From Carya illinoinensis (Eukaryota; Streptophyta; Magnoliopsida; Fagales; Juglandaceae): a stretch of 64,000 nucleotides of DNA. The DNA lies in contig NC_056758.1 in NCBI RefSeq assembly GCF_018687715.1, forward strand, positions 5,769,501 to 5,833,500. The letters are read 5' to 3'. The notes under the pieces are model-generated. The model saw only the letters and a list, made by a program, of their open reading frames with translations, did not search any database and was not told where the DNA came from. Below, in pieces: positions 36,484 through 49,100 of this stretch (position 1 is the stretch's first letter; every line of letters starts with the position of its first letter). A program made the position numbers and the translations under genes.

Positions 36484-37154
36484 TTATTAATTGGGTATCC
36501 ACAAAAATGAAGATAAAACAAATCTTAATTTGCAAGAAATGGGCAAAAACAGGTTTAGAAACGCATACCCGTTCCTATAACAATTAGCTTGGGCAGTCAC
36601 ATGACAGGCTTCGAAGGAATTCATGACAAAGTTGATGCCATGAAGAACAGGCCGGAAAAAACAGTTAGCAACAAATGAAACAATCACAAAATATAACAAC
36701 AACAACAATAATAAAAACGTGATTTTTATTGTCCAAAGTTTCTTTACAGAGTTACTAGTGAAAAAATAAATTTCTTCTCGGAGCCAATAAAACATTATGT
36801 TCCCAAAAGCCTGTATTCAGATCTTGTCCGATTCGTTTAATTTACATAGTACAATAGCTTAATTATTTCAACAATATATTGTTAACTGGATTTGTAGTTT
36901 ATTTCACAAACTTAATATCACAAGAATCATTCATAATGCTGATGGGATTTTATCTAGCTCATTCACACCAAGAAGCGCTTTGTTATTTGCTAAGAGTAAG
37001 TTGAATAACATTTGTCCAAAATCCTCAGCTCACAGTTTTTTGATATGGACGTACTCTCCTGCAGTTCATGAGTTGTACTTGGGATCAACACATTAATAGA
37101 AAAAGGAAAACATTCTTCGATTAGTTTTTAAAAGGGAGGAGAAAAATTTACTTT
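36484..37154 (-). other. 3' flank of the MADS-box gene
   Basis: No gene recognised. The part next to 37155 is MADS 3' UTR; its end is not determinable here. Confidence 0.55.
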
Positions 37155-40100
37155 TTACTTTGTTTCTCTTGTTGGTGGCTCATAATTTTGTTGCTCGGGC
37201 AGGCATAGCTGAAGATGGAAAGGGACATCCAAGTCGCCTCTGGGGTTAGTTCCATATGGGATGAAAGAACTTATGCTTGCAGCATTCATGTGCCTGGTGC
37301 TGTAAACCTGAGACATGGGTCGAATTGTTAAGCTAAAAAAGTTTACTAGTCTCATAGCTAATTACCATATCAAAACATGTAACGATAAATTTTGAATTCT
37401 TTGGGAATGTTTGGAGCTTGGATGAATTATAAACCAGAATACCTTATTGCATAATTCCATGTTTTCTTGGCGTACAAGGTTTACCCTCTTATAGAGTTCC
37501 ATATTTTCCTGATGGACAAGATTGCCCTGTGATAAAAAGAGCAGTTTTTATACTGAGACGATTCATGATAGAAAACTGTAAGAAAGAAGAACGAGTGCAT
37601 TTTGCAAAGACCTTTCGGCTTAGTTCTTGTATTTCATCAGTTAGGACTTGTTCCTGCAGACGTTAAAAGGGCATGTTTAGTGTCATGCAGGTGCTTCACT
37701 TTTAAAATTCATGAACTTCATGCACACACAGAAAAGGGGCCAGAGTGGAGGGGCTGGGAGAGGGAGTAGGTTTCTGACCTTCGTGAGTCGTACACCTTGC
37801 AGACTCATTTCTAGTTGATTCTCCAGATTTTGTAGGTCTTTGACACCCAAAGCATAAAGTTGTTGTCCCATCATATGCCTGCCTTATCATGACATATTAA
37901 TTTGCTACGTACTTTATGGTTTATATAATTGTGGAGAGGGTTAAACTGCATGACTATTGTAATAATGTTGGAAAGACATACAGTAATCAAGCTGGTTTTT
38001 GAGGTATTTTACAGAGTCCACCTTTATCTAGATCTTATCATATACTATGAACATCCGAAAAATAAATTTTGGACACATGTTTGTAATTTATAGATATTTT
38101 ATTTTGTACTGGCAGAGCAACGAGTCAACCTTCCTGTACAGGCCGGGTTAATCGCCTTTTGTTCCCTGTGAAATATTATCTAATTTAAGCTGAAGGAGAT
38201 CATAGATGGTACCGTTGGTTTACTTGCAAGTTCTGCAGTTCTTGCCTTAAGATTGCTACCTCCCTTTGCCAGAACTAGCAAGTACAGAAGCACAAGTTAA
38301 TTGCGTCAAAACTGCAAAGTTCTTTTCTTCATCATGACGAAAAAGAAAACTAAGAGAATGAAAAATCTGTCCATGAACATTAACTACTTAAAAATAAGTG
38401 GTCAACTCATTTTGTTGATTGGAGTCTGGTTGTGTCACATGTTTCTTTATAAAAAAGGAAGTTTTTGTTTATTGGGGGGAGAGGAAAAATGATGAATATA
38501 TTCTAAGCTTTTTTTTGCCTCATCAGCTCTTCCTTTAATGGAAACATCTAGGATGTCCATTTTGGTTGGCTGGCTCAAATGCATGCATGCTCCAAATAAT
38601 TTGGACAATACAACAGAAAGATGCATATTGTTTTGTAGCAGTGTGGTTGATTTATACCATGGATTAGCTAATCCAACTTAGTCATGTAATATTTTCATTA
38701 ATTTGAGACAGTATGCACAACCACGTCCTGCAATTTGAAGCAATTACACAATTTAAACTTTCATAGTTTGACAGTTCACTACTTGATATCTTGTACTGAT
38801 ACTGCTTCGATCGTACGTCAAGACAAACGAACTATCTTATAATGGAATTATATATGTCAAAACATTGCAAAAGCATCAAGAGCTTGTTTGGAGGATAATA
38901 TGTATTAGTTAGCAGGATAATGCTTGTGATTTTGCAAGTGCAAGCAAATAATTTGTAGCTCATATCCTTGGCTGATGTGAAGGCTATAACGTTACTAGAT
39001 AATTTGAACTATTTTTTGGAGCAGATTATACGAGCTCAACCCAACTAAGCTTTAATGACATATATTTGCAATGGATCAGCTACGTAAATCCTTTTGCATA
39101 TAGACTAGACATAATTTTTGATATTGCTGGTATTCTCTTCCTGGTTCTGAATGCACAGAAGAACTCATTAAACAAAACATCTAGTGTATTTAGCAGTAAA
39201 TATATATATATATATATATATTTATATTTGTATGCATATATGTAGACACATTAACACAGATTAAATACCTGTGTGCTCTTGTGTGTATATACATACATTC
39301 ATACATACATACAGACATACATATATTTATATATAATCATTACTAGTCCTGAAATGAAGCGAAAAACGGTTTTATGACATTGGCAAAGGTATGCTGTCAT
39401 AACTTAGAATGTCAAATGTAACCATGAAAATTTTCACACACTCTCTCTCTCTGATCTCATGTTTCTCTGTCTCTTTTAAATCGATCATGTTCTTCTTCAG
39501 TTATAATTCTAAGTATTTTTTTTTATGCATGAGAACTATTTAACTAGAATGACAATGATTATGTTGATTAAATATCTGAGGTTCTCAGCCAAGGAATTGG
39601 ATGAGCTCTGCTATGCTTAACTTGCATCTTGAAGGGTTTTGTAAGATACGAAGCAAGGGCCAAAAAGAAAGTATGTGAAAATTGGAGAAATATGAGCAGG
39701 AATTATTACTGCTTGTAGGGTATTCTTGCAAAACCATTGCTCTTGGATGCTCAAGTTTAAAGAACTTCTGTTCTTTAAGATCTTTTTTATGTTTTTGCCT
39801 GGAAACATAATTCCATTAAAAAGTAGTTCCTTTGACTTGGCCTAGCATGATGCTAGACTATTGTGATACTGATTGTTTTATGACCCTCCAGTTGGTTTGT
39901 GACCATTAACTGAGAGTTGGATGCCTTGTTATTGGAGTGATAACAACACTCAGGAGGAACAGAGCATCACATGATGTCCTTTTACTGATACATAGGCCGG
40001 TACTTGAGTTAATTTTTGGTTGATTAAGAACTTGAGATTGCTGTTTCAGCTGAAAGCTTTGTGATATTGTATCGATGCATAAACAACAAATATGTTGTTG

Positions 40101-43100
40101 TTGGTGTCTTGATGTACATTTCAGTCTTCTGCAAGCATATGTGTGTGCAAACAATGCGATTGGACGGCGAGGTTAAGGTTTAGAAGGAAAAGAAATAAAA
40201 GAATAATAAGGGAACTTAGAAATTCGAGGTTTATCTTTTTGTTTACATGATTATTGATCAGGCAGAACTGCAATAGGAAAAACGAGGTACTTGAACCTGA
40301 TGACTACAGTGACTAGACTTTTCATTCTTTTCTTCAACCATATATGGGAAGAAACTATGCCTTCTATTTTTTCTAGTGGAGATAAAAGATCCCCAAATTG
40401 ATAGATATATATACTTTAATGTGACAAGTGAGGGCACATGAGGAGGGGCTGTGCATGTGTCCAAATGGGCACAGGGGAGGGTTAGACATGGTAGACAATA
40501 AATGCTAAGACAAGGCTATTACAGCACAAGGCATGAGGTTTGATATTGAAAAGTAAAATTGGATAGTTTGGATATATTTTATCGGTCACTGTGATAGTTC
40601 TTCTCAATTCATCATGTTTAAAAGACCAACACTAGAAGTACTCATGTATTCTTAATTTAGAAACAATTGAGAAGGGAGCATGAAGGTTATAAAGCTTTCA
40701 GGGAATCATACAAGCATGCAACACATTCCAAGTAATGAGTAGTAATACTTTCAAGTCATTTTGCTTTTGAAGTTCTTGATCAGTTGCATGCCCTGTTAAC
40801 GCTCACAGAGAAAAAGGATGATGGATTGCATGCATAAAGCATTGACAATAATATATTAATGCTTGCATGTATCTTTATCATGAAGCTATGCAAAACAGTT
40901 TTTCTATTTTCAGATCTTGCAGGTGTAATAGACTATGTTGTTGCACTATATATATATATGTACATGCTATATATTCATTATTGTCAGAAAATTGATATGA
41001 TACTGTGCATGCTTTATTAATATAAACCTATCTTGAGCTCCATGATATGACAACTCCGGCCTACAGTTGACAACTGTGTACCATAATTGGGCTACTTAGT
41101 ATATATATATATATATACCTAGCTCACTGATTCACGAGTAAATGAAGTCTACTACATATATTTTGGTAGTATTTAAAATCTGCAGTGGTTTCTACTTCAG
41201 AACACAAGCTATTACAGATGCAGCGTTAAATATTTTGCGAAGCATACCTTGACTTCTGATGCTGGATTCTGCAGTTGCTGATGTTCCCCCTTTGTTTTGT
41301 TATATCTTTCAGTTACTGCTTTGATGCTGATGAAAATAATTAGAATAATTAGATTTTGCAGTTTGCACGGTAAATACTGGTTTATGTATCATGATGAAAA
41401 TGAAGCAACCATGAGACAGCCTTGAAAGTGTAAGAAAACATCATGTTCCAGTTCAAGTTGAGGCATGAGAAAAATAATCATGTCATACCTTGAAAGTGTA
41501 AGAAAACATCATGTTCCAGTTCAAGTTGAGGCATGAGAAAAATAATCATGTCATAAAGGCTTTTATGACAAAATCGATTAGTGAGCTTCAATTTGTAATG
41601 CAGGGAAATCCAAGTCTGATGATACAGAACTTACAAATTCTACAAGATAGCGTTGGACTACCTTCAGAAGGCAAATCACCACAAATATGACAAGAAAGGG
41701 TAATCCCACTTTGCATTAAGTACTTGCATATTTTCTTTTCCAATTGGCATGCATCTTTGAGTGTTGATCTTAGTTTCACTTAGCATAAAGATTTTTCTAA
41801 ATCTCACATTGGTAGTCCCACTTCTTGTAACTATAGATTTTGATGTAGATAAAGACTTTGGCGGTAGGCTGGTAGCTAGATATGGGTATGGAGATCTGGC
41901 GCAGTCAAAAGATTGAGGATCAAGCTTTTCCCCACTTTGTTAAGTTGTTATGTTTAAACCTTCTTGAACAATTGAATGACTGTAAATTTTTTTTAACTTG
42001 GTTTGGTGACATGGGGCTTATGGATACTGTGACTACAATATATTTTAATTTTCTGGTACTATTATTTTGAGTTAATGACTACTCTTTTTATTTTCCACTG
42101 CGAATTAATTGTACATTTTTAATTGAGCATGTGGCCATACACTTTTTATGATAATATATGTGAGAGAGGTGGATGAAGAGTGGCCAACATCTCAACATCA
42201 CGGCTTCTGCCAAATCATAAGCGGGACCAGGGGCATATATCACGGGTTGTTTAAATCGATTCATGTACTCCCATTTCTTACTTATGTTTCTTGTTTCCTA
42301 CTTTTCTTTTCTAAGTTTGCTTTAGTTTATCCTTATCAAAAGATTTGTGCATACTTTCCTACACATGGTCTCTCCATTACTTTATAATAATTTTTGGGTT
42401 TCATACTAGCTAGCTGGCTGATCCTCTAGCTAGTTAACCAGTCTTTGTGATAATAGTTTATCGTTGGACTGTAGTTGAATTACCCTTAGAACTGTAGTAT
42501 ATGTTAGTTTATTTAATCACAAGGATGTATCAGACAAAGGTTATAACTTGGCTATCTTCAAAATGTTAACGAGTTTGACTATATTGCATGTCTACTCAAT
42601 CAAAGTTGCAAAAGCTGACTATGAAAGCTATTGTTGCATGATAATGTTCCAACAATGACATTACATAGTTTTTAGTTGGATTATAGGTGTCAATGATGGT
42701 TTGCTTAATTAATAGTTTTCATTCGGATTAGCTACATGTTTAATATTGTTATTACATTTCCTATAGAGAATCAAGGAATCTAGGGTATCATTATCTTTGA
42801 CAGGAAATGCATGTTCGATACAAAATAGTACGATTAAAGTCTCATAATTAGATTGATGTGGCATATGCAGATTGATGGAGAAAATGAGAAAAAGTTGAGA
42901 AAGCAGCTAGCAATATTGGTTGATAATGATGTAATTGAAGTAGAACTGTTAGGAAATTTGTCTATAATTATCATGAGTGATAAGAAAAGGCTGACCAAAA
43001 ATAAAACCAAATTACAAAGCATGAACCCGGAAGAACAAAACCCAACTTACACATTTTTCTATTAGAGAAGTTATTAGAAATATTTGCTTATATATGACTA

Positions 43101-46100
43101 TAACCTGACTAATCTGATAAGAACTTCAATGACCAGACATGAATTGTAACCCCTACACAAATAATATCAACAGAAAAATACTAGTATATAAACTAAGCTT
43201 GTGAGTAGAGTAGGCTAGCTTTTTAATGACATGCAATTTACAAACTTGGCATGCAACAAAACCTTGCAACCACTTGCAATATTAGTAGAAGCATCGCCCC
43301 ATAACCATATTGGCCTTTTGTCTGAGGACCCTTTCTATTTCTCTTATCTCCGCTGCACAACCTTGCATCCCTCTCTTCTTGGCAGGGAGAGAACGCCTCT
43401 CCATGACCATATATATGCTGCTTTATATGTTCCCCATCTATATATATATATATATGTATATCTATATTTCCCCTCAGGTTCTTTGTCTTTTACTAATATT
43501 TCTGTGTTGTTTGCCCTAATTATCTTTTATCAGTACTGGTGATCAGACTCGTAATCTCGTACAGTACTTATGAATCGGATGGTATTTTCTATAAGAAGCT
43601 AGTTGAGCACTTCATGATCAAAGATACTAGTACTACAATTAAGCCTCCAACTACAATATAGGTAAGTGCAAACTGAGAAACAAGGTCTTGGTAATTTTGG
43701 TAAACAATCCTTTTGGAATATTGCATTTCATTGCTCTGTCTTAACAACTTTTCTTCCATGAGATCAATACCCTAATGGGAGAATAAAAACTATTCCAATT
43801 AGCTAGATTCAACAATTTTCAAGAAAAAAAAAAATATAGTTTCCCTTATATATAGTACTGATCTATATATGATTCAAACATATTATTCTTGATTGATTAC
43901 CTAGATGATTTATGATATTAAAGCATATACTTTGGTGTTTGTACAGGTTAATAATTAATTGATGACGTTATAACTAATGCCCGATATACTTTGGCTTATA
44001 GATTAATGATAACATCATATATTTAGTACTACCTAAAAACCTAAGCAAAAATTATAGATATTTCAGAAATTATATATCGGTTCACTAGCACGTGATCTTC
44101 TCTTTCCCCCAACCCCACAAAAAAGAAAAAAGAAAAAAAAGAAAACAAAAAAAGAAAAAAAAAACAGAAGGCACAAGCACTACTTCTCTAGCAACTTCAT
44201 CCATCAGCTAATTATTACTGATCTATTTATTTAAGTATCATTCTTTGCAAATTAATATTGGATCCAATAAAATAAAATCAAACAATTCTTTTAATTACTT
44301 TGTAAAATTCATTTCATAATTATATTAATTCTGGCATTCTGATCCATTCCTTTATATCAATTATGCATTATACTTATTTTCATATAATTCGAGTCTCCTC
44401 TAACCGTTTCTCTCTCGTCGTCCTCCTGAAGGCGATTAGGGCAAAACAGCATAGGTGGTGGGAATCGGCTTCATTCACTCAGGTGGAGGGAGCTGTGCGA
44501 GTATCGTGTTTGCCTAGGGTAAACAGAGAGGGCCGATGGAAGGATTGGAAGATCTGTGGGGAAATCTGAAGTTGAATGAGGAAGAGTGCGATCCAATCGA
44601 CGTTTCGTGGAGGGAAAATGCTGAACTAAAAAAGCTGGGGGAGAGAAGCATTCTCGGGAAGGTGTTCGCGGAGCGGACGATCAGAGGGGAAATCATTAGA
44701 TCCACCATGGAAAAAATTTGGAAGGTGAGTAAACCTCTAACTATCCGTGAGCTTGGATCGAATTGCTTTGTGATTTCTCTAGTTAATAGTAAGGATAAAA
44801 TGAAAGTGTTGAGAGGCCGTCCGTGGTTGTTTGACAACCACCTGTTTGCGTTAATGCCATACATAGGGAAGGCTCAGATTCAATCGGTGGAGTTTTTCAA
44901 ACAGAATTTCTGGATCCAAATGAAAAACTTACCGTTGGATTGTATGAACCGGGAGATGGGGGTGAAATTAGGGGAATCTATTGGGAGGGTTAATGAGGTG
45001 GAAGTGCAAGAAGGTAGAGTTGCGTGGGGTAAATTCCTGAGGGTGAATGTTGAATTGGATATAAGAAAGCAATTGGCGAGGGGAAGGACTGTAAATGTCT
45101 TAGGAGAGAAGTTGTGAATTCCTTTCCAATACTAAAAATTACCTAGGATTTGCTTAACCTGTGGATGTATTGTTCATGGTGAGAAGGGATGTTTACAGGT
45201 TAGAGGAGGGGCTGGACAGTATGGGGCTTGGATGAGAGCAAAACAGATTGGTAAGGTGCGAATTGAGCCTGTTAGTGAGGGGGAAGAGGAGGAGGATGGG
45301 AGTGGGGGTAATGTTGAGGAGGTTATAGGGGCTGAGAAGGTGGATGTGGAAAATACAGGGAGTGAGATGGATAGGGATGGAATAGAGAAGAGAGGGGGGG
45401 AGATAGTGTTGGGTAGTGTGGAAGGGGAGAGGGGGAATGGGGGTCCTGATGGACTGGTAGAGTCACCTAAGGGGTTGGTTAATGTTGGCCAACTTAGGAG
45501 GACAGGTACGGATGTGTCTAGTATTATGGAACAAGAAGGAGGGGGGGAAGAGAGGGGGGTTGAAGAGAAGGAAAAAGGGAAGAGAGGGAGCTGGAAAAGA
45601 AAAGCTAGAGGGTTGGGTAATAGAGAGGGCTTCAACTCTATCCTGGCTAAAAGAGGGTATGAGGGTGGGTATGAAAAGGAGAGTGAGAAGGAGAATAAAA
45701 AAAAGAAAATAAATGGTGATAGTTTGGAGCTATCTGATATTAAAGTGTTGGCGGAGGCTGGAAGTTAGCCCCGCCAATCATTATGAATTGCCTAAGTTGG
45801 AATTGTCGAGGGTTGGGCAACCCTCGTACAGTTCAAGACCTTTGTCGATTGGTAAAGGAGAATAAGCCCTGTTTGGTTTTTCTGTTGGAGATAAAGATAA
45901 AGGCAGGAAGAGTGGAAGCTTTAAAAGGAAGGTTGGACATGGAAGGTTGTTTTGTGGTGGAGCCAAGAGGATTAAAAGGGGGTTTAGCTCTATTTTGGGC
46001 TAGGAGTATAAATCTGGACATTTTAAGTTTCTCTTAATGGCATATTAGTAGTAAAATAAAGGGGAAGGGAAGGAATAAAGAATGGGTGTTTACAGGTTTT

Positions 46101-49100
46101 ATGGACACCCGGAGGCTTCTAAAAGGGTTTTGTCATGGGATTTATTAAAAATTCTGGAACCAAAGGCAGGTGAGGCATGGTGTGTAGCTGGGGGTTTTAA
46201 TGAGATCCTCTATCAAGCTGAAAAATGGGGAGGGAAGCAAAGAGAGGAGAAAGGGATGGGGCAATTTTGGGAGGTGTTGGATGATACAAGGCTTGTTGAT
46301 CTTGGGTATGTGGGATGCCTTTATACATGGAGTAATAAGCATATGGATAGTACCTTCACAAAGGAGAGATTGGACAGATTTGTTGCCAATCCAGAATGGA
46401 GAAATATCTTTATAAATGGGAGGGTAGAGGGGCTGACTACTCTAAGCTCAGATCATATGCCTATTTTACTCAAGGCTTGTGGTTCCTATAGTGGTGTTGC
46501 TAAAAATGTGAGTAGTTTCAAGTTTGAAGCTGCGTGGGTTAAAGATAAGGAATGTGAGGAGGTAATTAGGGAAGGATGGAGTTACCAAGGGGTGGATGCA
46601 GGGAAGTTGAAGGGTGTGCAACACCTAAATTCTTGCAGTGGCAGGTTAAGGAAGTGGGCAAGGATTAAAGACAGAGAGAGGGGTGAGGAAATTAGGAGGT
46701 TGACTGGGGAAATAAAAAAATTACAAGGGGAAGAGGGACCGGAAAATGTGGTGATGATAAGGGAGCTTCAAAAACAGGCAGGGAATTTATTAGTCTAAGA
46801 GGATATCAAATGGAAACAGAGAGCAAAAAAGAATTGGTATAAACTTGGTGATAAAAATATAAAGTTTTTTCATGCATGTGCATCTCAAAGGAGGAAGAGA
46901 AATCAAATTGAGAGTGTTATGGATATGGATGGGAGGGTATGGGAGGAACAAAAGGAAATAGAAGAGGCTTTCTACAACCACTATCAGGCTGTGTATAAAT
47001 CTTCTGACCCCTTATGGGTGAATATTGAACAGTGCCTTTCAGCATTGGATAGAAGAGTAACAGAGGAGATGAATGAGGAGTTGGAGAAAGATTTTACCAA
47101 AGAAGAGGTGGAAGTTGCTGTAAAACAGATAGAGCCTTTAAAATCTCCAGGTCCAGATGGATTTGGGGCAGCTTTCTATCAATCTTATTGGGATGTGGTG
47201 GGGGAAAAGGTGACAGCAGCAGTTCTGAGTGTGTTCAAGGGGGAAGAAAATATGAGGTTATGTAACCATACTCATGTGGTCTTGATTCCAAAGGTGAAGG
47301 AGCCAAAAACAGTGGGGGATTTCAGGCCTATTAGTCTTTGCAATGTCTTATATAAAATCATTGCAAAGATTTTGTCAAATAGATTGAAGGGTGTGCTTGA
47401 TCAGGTTATTTCCTCCAACCAAAGCGCTTTCATTCCAGGAAGGCTTATTACAGACAACATAGTGGCTGCCTATGAGATTGTTCACTCAATGAAAGTGAGA
47501 CATAAGGGGAGAAAAGGTAGTATGGCCTTAAAGTTAGACATCTCTAAGGCATATGATAGAGTTGAGTGGAACTTCCTGAGAGCTGTAATGGTAAAATTGG
47601 GTTTTGGAGAAAGGTGGGTGGGGCTCATTATGCAGTGTGTACAATCGGTATCCTTTGCTATAATGGTTAATGGGATGGCAAGTAACACTTTTGTTCCTTC
47701 TAGAGGATTGAGGCAAGGTTACCCACTATCACTTTACCTCTTTCTTTTGTGTGTAGAGGGTTTGAGTTCCCTTATTAATAAAGCTGAAAGGCAGAGAGTT
47801 TTAAGAGGGGTGTCAGTGGCAAGAGGGGGGGATAAGGGTGACACATTTGCTGTTTGCTGACGATTGTATTGTGTTTGGACAAGCCTCTTGGCAGGAATGG
47901 TTAAAGATTAAGCAGTTACTTGAGATCTATGAGAAGGCATCGGGGCAGTGTTTAAATAGGCAGAAAACATCCTTGTTTTTCAGTAGAAATGTTTGTGAGG
48001 ATATAAAGAAAAGGATAAGAAAGGATATAGGGGCTGGAATTCAAAACAATTGTGAAAAATATTTGGGGTTGCCTGTGATGGTGGGGAGGTCCCAATATAA
48101 TACTTTCAGGGGAATTAAGGATAGGGTGTGGAGTAAAATTAGTAACTGGAAGAATCTTTTCCTTTCCCCAGCTGGAAAAGAAGTGTTGCTGAAGGCTGTG
48201 ATCCAGGCTATACCTACTTACCATATGAATGTGTTTAAACTTCCAGTTAAACTGTGTAAAGAGATTGCTGCATTAATGGCCAGATTTTGGTGGGGCTCAA
48301 AGCAAAATGGAAATAAAATACAATGGAGGAGTTGAGCTAAGATGGGGGCAACAAAGGCTGAAGGGGGCTTAGGTTTCAGGGAGCTTCAGTGTTTTAATAA
48401 GGCTCTCCTTGCAAAACAATGCTGGAGGGTCTTTAATATGCCTAATTCAGTTGCTGCCATGGTGTTAAAAGACAAGTATTTTAGAAATTCAGATTTGTTG
48501 AATGCAAAGCTGGGTGGTAGTCCTTCAAAAATTTGGAAAAGCTTGTGGGGGTCTCTTGATTTATTGAAGGAAGGGTTGGTATGGAGGGTGGGAAATGGGG
48601 AGAAGGTCCATGTATGGGGGGACAAATGGGTTCCACGTCTGAACAAGTTCTGTATTCAATCTCCTAGGGGTAATAACTGTCCTGAGCTTAAAGTGAAGGA
48701 CTTGTTGATAGGAGGTAGATGGAATACTGGGTTGGTGAGAGAGTTGTTGCTAGAAGAGGAAGCTGATCTTGTGTGTGGCATTCCTGTTAGTCAAGCTAGT
48801 GCAGAAGATAAGAGGATATGGGCTCTCACAAGGGATGGGAAGTATAGTGTAAGGAGTGGTTATCATATGGAGAGGGCTAGGAGGTGTAGAGATGGAGGGG
48901 GGGCTTCAGAGATTAAGAATGGAAGAGAGGTGTGGTTAAAAATCTGGAGCTTAAATACACCTAAAGTGGTTAAAATTTTTATATGGAAAGCTGTTGTTAA
49001 TAGCCTCCCTACAAAGAAAAATTTGTTTAAACGGAAGGTGGTGGATAATCCTTTTTGTCCTGTGCGCAAGGTAGAGGAAGAATCTGTATGCCATGTGATG

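Noticed and set aside
45174..45635. Minus-strand proline/serine-rich frame of 153 codons
   Set aside because: Antisense shadow of the purine-rich tail of LINE ORF1.
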